The notes beneath the pieces were generated by a model. The model did not search any database, had not been told where the DNA came from, and saw only the letters and a program-made list of their open reading frames with translations. This document shows, in pieces, positions 22,451 through 33,586 of a DNA stretch of 64,000 nt. Position 1 is the stretch's first letter, and the number at the start of each line of letters is the position of its first letter. The stretch is from Chrysogorgia sp. JL179-B06 (Eukaryota > Cnidaria > Anthozoa > Scleralcyonacea > Chrysogorgiidae), in the NCBI GenBank assembly GCA_035772405.1, contig JAYKKM010000263.1, positions 4,781,001 through 4,845,000 on the forward strand. The letters run 5' to 3'. A program made the translations under genes and the position numbers.

Positions 22451-22760
22451 TTATGAAGCAACTATGTAAACCAACTAATGTCATTAAATATAAACTGCAA
22501 TAAAGTGCAACAATGTTTTGCCCCAGCTACTATGTCATTAACTATAAACCTACTATTATGAAGCAACTAATGTAAACCAACTAATGTCATTAAATATAAA
22601 CTGTGCAGTAAAGTGCAACAATGTTTTGCCCCAGCTACTATGTCATTGACCAAGAAGTTGAGCAATGTCTTTAACTATAAACTACCTAACCGAACAATGT
22701 TAAACTTGAACCAATGTTAAACTGAGAAATAAAGTGCAACAAATGTTTCCCCCAGCTTTA
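22451..22760. repeat. Tandem repeat, unit about 105-125 bp
   Basis: ATTATGAAGCAACTA, AACCAACTAATGTCATTAAA and AAGTGCAACAATGTTTTGCC recur in the same order at 22451 and 22556. A third, more diverged unit ends at AAGTGCAACAAATGTTTCCC near 22750. Confidence 0.75.
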
Positions 22761-23262
22761 AGTGTATAACTATGCACTAAGCAATGTCAGAACGAATAAC
22801 TTCGCTAACTTGAGAAGTTAGACTGTCATACGTGAACACAAGAGACGTTTTGTAGTTTTCGAGAATGATCGCAGTTATGTCCTTACTCCACTTACCTTCA
22901 CAATAAACCGGAAGAAAAACCCAAAACAACAGCCAAAATCTCCTTCTGTCTTCGCAAAATATGGAAAGCACATGGAAAAAGACGCGGCACGAAAACGAGG
23001 CAAATGTTACATCCAAAAATCTCGAAAGGACACAGCATCCCCAGCCGTGACGTCACGATTAGGAAGCGTTCTCCTTCGTCGAACGCAATTAATAGATAGA
23101 TGGATTTGTGAACAATATCCCTAAGTGACAATTGTTTTCTAATCCAGTTTTATCAATCTATCCTATATATAGGATGTGCCAAACGAAGAGCCTGTTAGTT
23201 ACTGAGCCTTCAAACAAAAGGCAAGCAGACAATGAAGGTAAAGTCTGCAGTAAAATGATAGT

Positions 23263-23312
23263 GAAGAAAGGTTGCAGGAGGTTGTTGAAGAAAGGTTGCA
23301 GGAGGTTGTTGA
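23263..23312. repeat. 24-bp tandem repeat, two copies
   Basis: GAAGAAAGGTTGCAGGAG followed by GTTGTT is repeated at 23263 and 23287. The frame through it reads EERLQEVV twice. It may be part of a degraded exon, but no family is recognisable. Confidence 0.7.
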
Positions 23313-23997
23313 AGGGTCATCAACATTGAATGAGGCTGTTGATAAAATGATTAAGCAGAATGGAGGTAAGCCAGAATATGGAAGATCTATTATAATTAGC
23401 ATTTCATCACGGCCAAGCAAAAACTACTACTGGTGAATATATGCAATTAATATTTTAATATATATGCAAAAGTTCAGTCCACTAAGGTATATTGATCTGA
23501 GCTAATATGTTCTTTAAAATGATAACCTAATTTGCATTTAGTTTCACCAATATAAAAAAGAGAGCATTGTTTACAAATTATACAATACAGTATAAACTAA
23601 ATTAGTAGTGGTACAGCTATAGAAATGATCTTTAATGAAGAGTAAGATTGTTGCATAATTTACTTAAAGCTCCCATGACATATTGGCATGTCTTGCAACA
23701 AGATATTTTGCAATGAAAAGTACTGGGATCATCACAAGTTTTAGTATGGTTGGATTGAATAAATCTGAGAAAAAGCAGATCCTTTAAATTTTGATATTAA
23801 GACTTCCCCCACCATAACGGCCGAGATGTTGATGATAATTTGTCTAAATGCAATAAAATTTACTGAATTGGCGTGGAATATGTTGTCATTGGTATTTGTA
23901 CTTTGATGGCCATGCATGCAGATCATGCATGTAAAGCAGTTTTCATACCTCAGAAATCAAGGTATATAATTATTTTCATTTGTTGTTGTTTCTGTAG

Positions 23998-24296
23998 GGT
24001 TCTTTAATGCACCAGAAGAAAATTTGTATGAGTTGGAAAATAACCTATCAATACATGTGTATCTGAAGATAATGTACCTCCTAAGTCTCATGTTGGAATT
24101 AGAACCTTTGCAACCTTCTCATAATCGGATGACTGTTTCACAGGCGTCTATTTTCTCAGATAGTATTGCCATTTTTAAAAATCCTGCCTTTGACATGAAA
24201 AAGACTTGTAAAATATTTTTTGAAGATGAACCTGCCGTGATGGTGGAAGTCCTAAACTTTCCAAAGGTTCTACGAAAATGCGCTTCACCACAGTAA
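23998..24296 (+). pseudogene. HECT-type gene fragment (exon)
   Basis: An acceptor TTGTTGTTTCTGTAG precedes an open frame from 23998 (FFNAPEENLYELENN). It reads into MLELEPLQPSHN and CKIFFEDEPAV, motifs I know from the region just before the HECT domain in transposon-borne HECT proteins. A frame change at about 24237 replaces the expected DGG...K continuation, and the rest of the HECT domain is absent. The fragment is followed at once by a Penelope-type nuclease fragment, so it was truncated by rearrangement or insertion. Confidence 0.5.
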
Positions 24297-24378
24297 CGTC
24301 CACACCACATTACAATACTCCAACAACAACAACGAGAAAGATACATGTAACAAAATAAGATGACAAAGGAGCATTATA

Positions 24379-24890
24379 TGGTTCAACCCTCCCTACAGCA
24401 GAAACGTCAAGACTAACATCGGTAAAGATTTCCTACGCCTCATCGACATCCACTTCCGTAGGTCAACCGCTCTTCACAAAATCTTCAATAGAAACACAAT
24501 AAAAGTTAGCTACAGAATAACTTGAAAAACGTCATATCGGCCCACAACACTAAAATTCTACTGAAAACATCAGCAACCCCACCTGAAAGAAAATGCAACT
24601 GCAGAAAGAAAGAATAGTGTTCGTTATAAGGTAACTGCCTGGTTAGCAACGTCGTATACCAAGCAAAAGTCGTCACAAGCGAGAATGAGAATACAAAGAC
24701 ATACATCGGAGGAACCGCCAACAGTTTCAAACAACGTTTCACAAACGCGAAATATTCAAATGAGACGGAATTATCGAAATATGTGCGGGACTTGAAACTG
24801 AACAACATACTGGTCAATCCTAAGACGCTGCACCATACACAGCCGGAGGAAAGCGATGCAATCTTTGCAACTAGGAGAAATTGTTCATCA
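24379..24890 (+). pseudogene. Penelope-like GIY-YIG endonuclease fragment
   Basis: A single + frame with three stop codons reads [46 protein letters not shown] and then KTYIGGTANSFKQRF and ELSKYVRDLK. The order WFNPP...IGK.FL...HKIFNRNT...CNCR...VY.A.V...TYIG is characteristic of the C-terminus of Penelope-type retroelements. Its GIY-YIG nuclease nicks target DNA. The reverse transcriptase that should precede it is missing; a HECT fragment lies there instead. An overlapping 146-codon - frame (24506-24946) is a shadow. Confidence 0.8.
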
Positions 24891-25299
24891 TGAAAGCCAG
24901 CCAAGAAGAACAATTTGCTGAACAAACGATCCGAAGTTTTTTCCAAGTGCTGCCACCAGAGAAACTTTAAGTAGCAGTGTTCATTTAGTTTTAAGTTTAT
25001 ATCAATAAATATATACGATGAACGTCCTTTTTGTTGCTATGGTAACCAAAGGATACGATGTTAAAGAGTTACTCAGGATACGTAGGTTAGGACACGATTA
25101 ATGGTTAGGATTTATAAGGGTTTGTGATTGCAACGTCCTGAATATTTAACGGTTTTTCTGGTGCATTAAATTTGGTGTTTAAATTGACGCCAGCACGACA
25201 AACCGCTTTTGGGAAGAAGTCACCATTGGCCGACAGCGAAAGTTATATATATAGCAAAGCGAAAAGGTGGTAAACTGCCAAGAATTTAGTGACGAGATA

Positions 25300-25331
25300 C
25301 TGACGTTTCGAGCAGAGCCCTTCATCAGCAG
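25300..25331 (-). ncRNA. Hammerhead ribozyme motif, Penelope/retrozyme type
   Basis: The - strand reads CTGATGA, then AGGGCTCTGCTC (stem II, GGGC pairing with GCTC), then GAAACGTCAG. These are the two conserved hammerhead core boxes in the right order, with a short stem II and minimal stem III, as in ribozymes known in Penelope-like elements. CAG after GTC can pair with CTG before the core as stem I. The GIY-YIG fragment nearby is on the opposite strand, so the two may not come from one insertion. Confidence 0.75.
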
Positions 25332-26190
25332 GGTGTTAGCCAGAAACGAAAAGTTTTGTCCGTAACGTTAAACGTAAATTGGGAAAGTTTTTTTGACCGA
25401 TCAAAGTCCTTTAAATACGCTACTTTATATCATTTTGTGGTAACCATGGTGAGAGGAATTAAACTGTCTAACTCTCAAGTTTTAAGTTCAAATATACAAA
25501 ATCTGTTTGGCGACAAAAACCGGAAATTTAATACCATATAGTTATCGTTAGATGTTTTGACAGCTTTTAAGGTTGGGCCGCCATCTATTGTTTTGACCGT
25601 GAGAACTGTAAACGAATTTGTTTGAAAAGACGATTTAAAACTCATGGAGACTTTAGTTCGTTCAAATCCAAGCATATCACATCAAAAATTACTTCAAAGC
25701 CAAAAAAGTCGATCAACCAAACCAATTTCCAATCAAAACAACAATTCGAACACTTCATAACAACGCCTTGACAGCGTCTTGACAACATTATAAGCTTACG
25801 TCACAACTATTGATTTCAAACGACAAAACTTATCGACAAAACGTTAGTCGTTCCAAGCTCAACCGGGAAGCGCAGTAGATTTGTCATAGAATACCGTCGT
25901 TTGCATCTAGGGAAAACCCCTTAACTTTGTATAAAAACATTATCGCTTTTCTTAGCGCTAATTAAGTTGATGACGTGTTTCTCCTTAGATGTAAACAACG
26001 CGTACCGTAGCTTCGTTTTGTACATTTCATTTCCGGTGAATGAACACGGAATGCACATCGATTACACTTTGTTTTGTACATTTCATTTAAGTGAATACAC
26101 ACCGAATATGAATTGAAACTCGATACATTTTGAGAAAATAGTTAATGGGGAAAAAGTATTCTGTAAATAATACGTTCTTTGAATGATATA
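25332..26190. other. Unassigned DNA after the hammerhead motif
   Basis: No supported gene. The sequence following the motif is probably partly Penelope long-terminal-like sequence. Short open frames lack motifs. Confidence 0.4.
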
Positions 26191-26336
26191 ATAGTATTAA
26201 ATCAAACGCAATACACTTTCTCATCAGAAAAAATGAAAATCTTCCAGTAGACCAGTTGGGAAAGCCCCTTAGCTTCTTCAATTGGGAAGAGTTCATCAAA
26301 CGGACGCTATATGGGCTAGCTAACACCCTGATCAGA
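26190..26336 (+). CDS. Candidate orphan exon, unknown protein
   Basis: An open frame after TGA at about 26180 reads LPVDQLGKPLSFFNWEEFI and ends exactly at a strong donor (AGA/GTAAGA, 26337). The composition is protein-like and unlike the flanking AT-rich DNA. I find no partner exon in the next kilobases. I do not recognise the family; the FNW..F pattern alone is too weak to assign. Confidence 0.25.
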
Positions 26337-26982
26337 GTAAGACGAGGTGGTGTATATATAAAGTTATATATATATATATACACTGTACATGTTCCCATTT
26401 ACACAATTATGGAAACAAAACATATTCATATACATAATAAAAGTGGCAGGATGGCCACAACAGCATACACCAATTATTGCAGTCCCAGAATGAATTAACT
26501 TGAAGTAAAAATTAAGTAGTTTTAAGAATGTTCCCGTTCAAGAACTAATTGGCCCATATTTTAATGTTTTAATGATATACAAGAGGTGAATGAAGATATC
26601 CTAGGGGGAGACTAGGTTAAAATCTATCCTAAAGGGGACAAATAATTTTTTATCCGAAGGGTTGAAAAGCAACCCCATTGACTGAAACTGGCATAGTTGG
26701 TCCAGTCATTCGACAGATAAAATCAAGATTTGGAATCGAGATAGGTCTGGCTTATTACTCTAATGTCAGCATAAATGAAATGCAATAAATTAAATATTAA
26801 ATCCCATGGCCAAAGGCTGTATTAATGACATGTACAGTTTATTTGGGGAAAACCCTGAATAAATTACAAAAGCTGCAGTCATGTTTTGTATTAAATTGTA
26901 GATATAGCCCAATAAATACTAGCCCAATAAATTATTAAAAAGGTATGAACTTCAAAGTTTGTGGAAGATGCCAACTTAGGCA

Positions 26983-27585
26983 CAGTGGCGTAACAGGCGG
27001 GTGTCCGGGTGTCAAGTGACGGGGGGCCCCCGAGTCTTGAGGGCCCCCGGCACAATGACCATAAAAAATTTGATCGTACATTTCCAGGGAATTGAATAAC
27101 GAAAAACAGAAAATCAGTTATTTAAATACATGAATTAGTAGTTAGAATATAATGTAATTTCAAAATATTCTCACAATAGGCCTACCTCTAGCTGAGTTGC
27201 TTATAAGTTTGCGGTAAACAATGCTGCGATAGCCTGCCGCCTGCGAGTGCAACAAAAACGTGCAAAGCCAAAGGTTTTAAACTTTGCACGGCGATAAAAT
27301 GAAGTATTTGGTACTAATAATGCGTTAGTCATTATGGATCTAGTTAGTTATTCATGTGGTTATTATTAAAGTTAAGCATACAGTTGTACACTTGTACTTT
27401 ATGCGAATGGTATGTAGAATGGGTATGGTAATGTAATATAGCTTATTCCAAAATCAACATATATGTAAGTGAAGATTGCGATTGTATCGACAGAAATACA
27501 GCCTATTCTTTAGTGGCCCAGGGAGGAGGGGGCCCAGGAGTGGCCGATTGACGGGGGGCCCCCCAGAGGTTGCGTTACGCCACTG
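26983..27585. mobile_element. hAT non-autonomous element with 8-bp target duplication
   Basis: The termini are CAGTGGCGTAAC (26983) and GTTACGCCACTG (27585). CTTAGGCA flanks both sides exactly (26975-26982 and 27586-27593). Subterminal GGGGGGCCCCC palindromes lie next to both ends (about 27025 and 27557). No transposase is encoded in its 603 bp. Confidence 0.92.
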
Positions 27586-27717
27586 CTTAGGCAAATTCGC
27601 GCATGATTATTATAAACAACTGAAATAACTTGCAATAACCCAGGGTCCTTGGCTTTAATAATAAAACCCGAAAGGGGAGGAAGAAACAAAGGAAACTTTA
27701 GAAAGTGGTTGCTATAC

Positions 27718-27919
27718 CTGAGAACAAAATGCTTGCCAATCTTTGTGAACTTCGGGACGAATATCTCAGCGCTGTAATTTCGGTACAACGTCTTCCCAAT
27801 CAGTAAATGATGTTCTCGATCGGAAAGCCTTCGACGGTTACTAAATCGGGATGTCAAATCATCGTAGATTTCTTGCAATAGGTCCTCGTTGTTGCTTTTA
27901 AAAGCGCACGCTGTACGTC
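27718..27919 (-). CDS. Candidate exon, unknown protein
   Basis: On the - strand a frame reads LLQEIYDDLTSRF, RRRLSDREHHLLIGKTL and YSAEIFVPKFTKIGKHF, ending at a donor CAG/GTATAG (27717). An ATG at 27931 lies upstream in another frame, so a frameshift or another exon is needed for a start. The sequence looks like real protein (charged helices, few low-complexity runs), but I do not recognise it. It could belong to a transposon whose other parts are gone. Confidence 0.3.
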
Positions 27920-27931
27920 CAACTTAGACAT

Positions 27932-29024
27932 AATTTATCGAATCCAAATAAATATCATTTGACGTCTTCTACATCACACGACGAATCTGCCGTGAGAGAC
28001 AATTCGTCGGAATTTAGTAAACCAATAGCTGTCCGTAATTAACAAGGCATTCGCAAGGCTTTAAACAATTGGATGGCTAAAATGAGGTAGATTAGTCGGA
28101 AGTCGACTAAAACACGCATCTAGATTGAGCACTCGATGGGGGCACATCAGTCAGAAAACTACAAAGTAGACTGCAATCGTCCATCTAGCCAATCAGAATA
28201 GCTTTCTCAAGAAACGACTGAATGTGAATAATGCAACCCGTTGCTATGAAATTGACAACATAGCAACAAGGTTACCTTCAACAATAAGCCCCGCAAGAAT
28301 GATGCAATAATATGTTTGTTTTGCTTTTATCTGGCAATTTGTTACCTTAGTCATGTGACTTTTTTCACGTACGTTAAATTCGCCCCCGATTACTTCGGCT
28401 ATTCTCGCTTTCTTCGTAGTTACACAGGGCGGTGTTAAATTCAGCAAATGTCATTTGTTTTTCCCTCTGTACTATCACCGTAGAGAATGTCTTGTAACTA
28501 CTCAGGCAGGCATTTATAATCATTGCAATCAACAGTGCGTCGTTGATTATTTCTTCTGGTCATTCTTTTCATTATTCCAAACTGATCATCATCTTCACCA
28601 TCATTTGGCTTTGTGGAATCTGGTTGATCTGCCATGTCCTTCAACATGTGCTAGTTGATTTTCTTAGACGACTGGTTTGTTGCTCATGCACTCCATGCGC
28701 TGCATGCATTGCACCACAGCTCCAAGTTTATCTGGTTCATCAGGGGGTCATGGTCGACGTATTGGGAAAACGTATAAGTCCGTTTACCCAATGCGAAATC
28801 GACTTTCTTCTCAGCGACAGTTAAATCTTTTAACTCGCATGCGGTCGTATCTGGTAAGGCTTTTTGTTGCCATAGACTAGGCCCACTTTACATTTACCTG
28901 TTCCTCTTCCTTGCTAACTCTGGTTAGTAGCAGCAGGTTCATTTGCTCCACGACACAAGCAATGGCTATCAGCTCTGGTTTAAGATTGCTATTAACACTG
29001 ACTCCTTAATAATAATATTATATT
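27932..29024. other. Unassigned spacer
   Basis: No supported gene. A stretch at 28330-28390 (ACCTTAGTCATGTGAC...AAATTCGCCCCCG) resembles the right end of the hAT at 9230-9270 and may be a hAT end remnant. Short + frames at 28455-28880 have no recognised motif. Confidence 0.4.
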
Positions 29025-30600
29025 ATATAATTATGCATACATGTACCGGTATTTCAATGGTATTCAAGCCGTGGTAAAACATTTCAAAAAGATGAAATGA
29101 CAAAAGTCCATATGCAACAAAGAACATTGCTTAATCTAATTATTTCACCAATATATCATTAATTCAAGATGAAATTCCCTTCAGCTGCTTGTTGTCAGTG
29201 AGATGATACCAGTTGTTTAATCCCTAATGTGTTCCCCTGACACAGTGAGTGTTAACCTACCCAATTATACAGTATATATCCTACAAAAGCTGTGTAAATA
29301 TATACATTGCAAGCCTAGGACTGGCATTGTCTAGGCCTAATACAGGACAAAGGTGTTTACACAAACACACTAAGCCATTGGCCAGACCAGCATGCCATCA
29401 GATGAGCGCATAAACACTGATTGTTATAACCAGTGCGGTGCATGTTTGGCTTACATTTTACTGACTTTAATAGTCTAGGCCCAAGGTGGCGTCCAGGCAG
29501 GTTGGTCCTGGTTAGTCCTATAGACTTGCAGTATAAACACAGCTATAATCTGTACTTTTTTACATCCTTACCACCAGTACTGGTACTCACTATGTAGGCT
29601 AATTATCAAGTATTGCAAATATTCCATTGTGGATGAATTTGCAAAGTGACCGAGTGAAACAATGGTGATGGATAATTTTAATAAAAGTATAAAATCTGCC
29701 ATTCAAAATTTGTATTAACATTTGTTATTCTGCAATATTATAATAAAGCACATAATTTATTGGTATATCGTGTGTAGGACAATTCAATTTCGAGCGAAAG
29801 CCCTTCAAAGAGTGATTTCGTGATGTCTGATTGGCGCTTTCTCGATATATGAACAAACCGAAATTCAAATAATCGCTAACCCTAATCATAACCCTAATCC
29901 TAACCCTAAAACTGACTTGGGTTGATGTTATAATTTTAAATTTCGGTTGCCATGACAAAAGTGAAATGTTCCAACCATAATATCTTTTGAAGTACTAACT
30001 CTAAGAAATCATTCTACATATCTAATGAAAGCTTGATTAACAGCCTCTGACATACCTACAAAAATATTTTTGTAACTGATAGCTAACAGCTTGAAAAAAG
30101 CGACGACGCTTGCATTGGATTGACAAATTCGGAGTAAATATTTTAGAATTCAGACGACGATATCTTTTGAACTACTAACTCTAGAAAATCATGCTATACA
30201 TCAAATAAAAGCCTGAATAACATACTCGGACATGTTTGCCAAACTATCTTTGTAACTGACTAACAGATTTAAAAAAACGAAAACGCGTTAACCTTTAGTT
30301 TTGACGCCACGTATAAAACTTGATTTACGAACTTGACATCTTCCGTCTTCCGACGACGATATATTTCATTTTCACTGCCTTTTCACGATCTTTTTGAACT
30401 CAAATCTTCATTCACCGTATAACCCGACACTTTTATTTACCATATCTAGTTACCAGGGCCAAATTTCACGATACGCGCATGGGCCGTTGATCTTGAATAT
30501 ATATAAATATCTAAACTGGATGCAATTCTGGATTCGCTTGCATTTCCCATGAAAGTGGACGGTCGATATTAGCACCCTCGCCCTCAGGCCGGGGATGATA
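29025..30600 (+). repeat. Dispersed repeat, copy 1 (uninterrupted)
   Basis: It aligns along its length with 45640-46920 plus 50863-51425. Shared phrases include TTGCTTAATCTAATTATTTC, AACACACTAAGCCATTGGCC, TCGCTAACCCTAATC and TTTTGACGCCACGTATAAAA. Two diverged internal units of about 190 bp begin near ATATCTTTTGAAGTACTAAC (29980) and ATATCTTTTGAACTACTAAC (30160). No protein is encoded. Confidence 0.8.
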
Positions 30601-30777
30601 ATTTTCGCGTTCGATGTCCGTGTAAACAATTCAATCGTAGCACAAGGCGAGACGAGGCAATGCAAGTGCAACCAAATGTCTCGACAAATAATGAGGATGA
30701 TGACACCTTCAATGCCTTTTTAAAAACTACATTCTTGCAAGTGTAACTGTTAATCGTTTCCTCAAGTAGGAAATGTT

Positions 30778-31290
30778 TTGTGGGAAGCGGAGAATGTAGA
30801 AAACGACCCAGCACCAACACTTACAAGGCAGGAAGATGTTCAAGATGAAAGGGTAGGCGACGCTGAATTTCTTAATGCATCTGACGACGATACACTGACT
30901 GAGGCTGCAGTTGAAGTGTGCTATTCTCAAACCTTTTCACTAAAAGGCAGTACATTTCATGAAGAATTTCAAACGATTCTTAGGGACTGTAAAAAGGTAC
31001 TGCTAAACAAACCAGGTTCTGTTGAGCTGAGGTTTCACAATGAGCCTACAAATATTAATGACGAAAATGCCATTGTTGTCCAAGCCAAAGTTAATGGATA
31101 TTTTTCGTCTATTGGATATGTTCCAGCGAAAAAATTCCAAAAATTCAAGCTACGATCACAAACAATGAGATTGAGAGAGTTGTTTTTTCCAAAGTGCAAT
31201 ATACACATATTTGGGGAGCTGGTGAACATAAATATGTCCCACATGTAACTGTCACCAAAAGAGGAAAATGGTTGGCGGATGATAAACATT
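30778..31290 (+). pseudogene. HIRAN-like protein, frameshifted
   Basis: After an acidic N-terminal stretch the frame reads ETFSLKG-type residues, then VELRFHNEPTNINDENAIVV and IGYVPAKKF. This is the E...N..D.NAI.V....G...IGY.P pattern of HIRAN-type domains, which bind DNA ends in known proteins. At a T6 run near 31186 the homology moves to another frame, which continues YTHIWGAGEHKYVPHVTV and KRGKWLADDKHYK and then stops at about 31298. A single base change would rejoin the two. The protein family is often carried by invertebrate transposons. Confidence 0.55.
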
Positions 31291-31780
31291 ATAAATAACA
31301 TTTGAACAAAAAAGCACTTGTAATTACTGTAAGAAACTACCATATATTTTTGCTACATGTATTCACTTTTAAATTTTAAATTTTATATTCAAATATTTAA
31401 TTATATTTTTAATAATATACAATATTGACTAATGTGTATTACATGCAATTGCAAATCCTCAAGAGGACGCTAGGCAAATATGCACATTTGATCAGATTTA
31501 TATCAGATTTAAATACCACCATTACTGATTCTGCAATTATTTGCTGTATATGGTTGTGGAGATCTTCCCTGAGAGCCCACATCTGGTTTGACCAGTAACC
31601 AAATATTGGTGGATTTTGTGGAGTACTTCATCTTATGGGGTATAATGGAGCTTCATTGCTGGAGTGGTTGTGCCTACAAATCAACCAATCTCTGTGAATG
31701 TCGAAACTTAAGCTTTACGATAATAATTACTTGTTTGACTTTGCATTATTGGCGCCAATTTTTATTATAACTGCTTTCAG

Positions 31781-32150
31781 TATAGCGACGGCGCATACAC
31801 GATTAGTATTCGATTAACGAAAAGCGTGCAAGTTGACGAAGATCACATCAACGAGATCGCTGTAAATGTAGCTGAAGTGGTTCTTCCATGGGATAAGGTA
31901 TCCCCACCGTATTTTAGCGACTGGCTGGATGTATTTTCTAAAGTACATGGTGCTGCAAAAGAGCTTATGTATGTTTATTTCCATCTTGCCAACCGTTTCA
32001 TCTCTCCTTGGGCTTAGTAAACTCCAAACGACCTCAACATACAACGAGAGCTTGGTACTTTTTACATTGTGTTTGTCCCACATCTGGTGGCAAGAATCAA
32101 TGCTTTTATTTCGGATGTAAGCAACCAATAACATCTGTGGAGAATACATA
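31781..32150 (+). pseudogene. Exon of an unknown P-loop-like protein, frameshifted
   Basis: An acceptor (TAACTGCTTTCAG) precedes a frame reading YSDGAYTISIRLTKSV, VVLPWDKVSPPYFSDWLDVF and KVHGAAKEL. The homology then appears to continue in other frames as ISILPTVSSLLG and PTSGGKNQ. The order hydrophobic segment then S-G-G-K resembles the approach to a Walker A loop, as in DUF3987-like ATPases, but the loop is imperfect. I treat this as a decayed coding exon of uncertain family. Confidence 0.35.
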
Positions 32151-32340
32151 TGGAAAGTGTTATTATACATTACTGTACTCATATAATCTTGATTTTGATT
32201 TGCTAAAAACCTACAGACAATTCCTGATGTCCTACAAAATATCAAACATTGTCTGTACTGTAGGTGAAGTAATTGTCTTTGCATGGCTTACTTCCTAGTA
32301 AACTCCCTAAAGGCTTCTACATTTAATTATTGTATAATAA

Positions 32341-32489
32341 AACAATTATTGGATTTGGCTAACACACGATATCAAGAATTATCCAGATCTCTGTCAATGT
32401 TATCCGCCTCGGCCTTTGGCTTCGGCAGTAACATTGAACTTGGTCTGGATAATTCTTGACATCATGCTCAGCCTCATCCAATAATTGTT
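32341..32489. repeat. Foldback MITE
   Basis: AACAATTATTGGATTTGGCT at the left pairs with AGCCTCATCCAATAATTGTT at the right. The pairing continues inward through TCAAGAATTATCCAGA and TCTGGATAATTCTTGA. The 149-bp unit could fold into one hairpin and encodes nothing. Confidence 0.85.
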
Positions 32490-33399
32490 TATTACTACTA
32501 CATATATTATACTAGTTTATTATTGTCAAAACTACAGTATTACATATTATATTTACCAATAAAACCACGATAAACAGATTGTGCACAGGTAATCTTTGTT
32601 CTTATGCAGCACAGTATAAATATAGACGAACAGTATTATGAAATACTATAAATCAAGGGAAATAGTTGTAGATAAGATAGAGTAAGAATTATTTTTATAA
32701 AGATAAACAGTGGAGCATATAATCCATTCTTCTGTTGACAGAAGAATATTTATAAATAACCTGTGGAACATCAGGCTCAATTTCCTGATGAATAAATGAA
32801 CAAATTAACAAGTTAAACGCTTAATACGCACGCAGTTTATGTTAACAAATCAATATTTCTGGTTTGCAATAAATACACAACCTAACCTATTACTAAACAT
32901 AAACACAGAAAACAGAGACAATCTGCGAGATGAAATATATATTTGTCAACTAAAATGATACACAATTAATATCCAGCAGTCCAGCACTGGTAAGATTTGT
33001 CGGTTTATAATAAAAATTTGTAGGTTTGGAACTTAGGAGCATTAATCAGCAAACTAAGCTTACCTTGGAGCGAGCCTAAGTGGGCTTGGGTTCTTGTCAC
33101 TTTTCGCGTAAAGACGGACATTACTCTCGATCGGCGCTAAAATTCCTGTACAGGCTCTTCCCAGATAAAAATGCTCTCTAGCAGAATGCAATGAAGTGTT
33201 GGACGATGAAGTAATGAAGATTTCTCGCAATACTTCTCGCCAGCAAATGAGGCAAACCAGGCAAATGAGCTCGGAGCAACTTCGTAGCTTCGGCAAGTAA
33301 GGCAAATCAGACTTTGTAGCTTCGGCAAGTACCGCCGGATCCTGCGCCATCCTCAACGAAGCTAAAGAATTCAAAAGAAGAAATCATTACAAATTTGTT
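32490..33399. other. Spacer with short direct repeats
   Basis: AT-rich and without a supported gene. Near 33240-33340, GGCAAATGAGC/GGCAAACCAGGC and GTAGCTTCGGCAAGTA recur. The 104-codon - frame here is repeat-driven and I do not accept it as a gene. Confidence 0.4.
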
Positions 33400-33586
33400 T
33401 GGACTCGGCAAGGAAAAGTTTTGCTCAAGAAAGACGAAGACCAGTCAGAAACCCATATATTTGCTACAATGAAGGAATTTGAGGAGTTCAACAATAAATT
33501 TATTCGTCGATCAAATGGAGGGTCTGAATTCAGATAAGTCGTGTGATGTGTAAACTTTAATAGTTTATCATATTTCTTTCGCTTCA

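Noticed and set aside
24506..24946. 146-codon - strand open frame
   Set aside because: It lies opposite the GIY-YIG coding frame, which has a recognisable motif order. The - frame is a shadow.
29875..29915. CTAACCCTAATCATAACCCTAATCC resembling telomeric TTAGGG repeats, also near 46515
   Set aside because: It is a short degenerate run that recurs inside both copies of a dispersed repeat, so it is part of that repeat and not a telomere.
31814..32284. 156-codon - strand open frame
   Set aside because: It overlaps the + strand exon with acceptor and protein-like composition at 31781. The - frame shows no motif.
33060..33374. 104-codon - strand open frame
   Set aside because: Driven by local direct repeats (GGCAAAT/GTAGCTTCGGC). 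It has no motif, splice context or start support.
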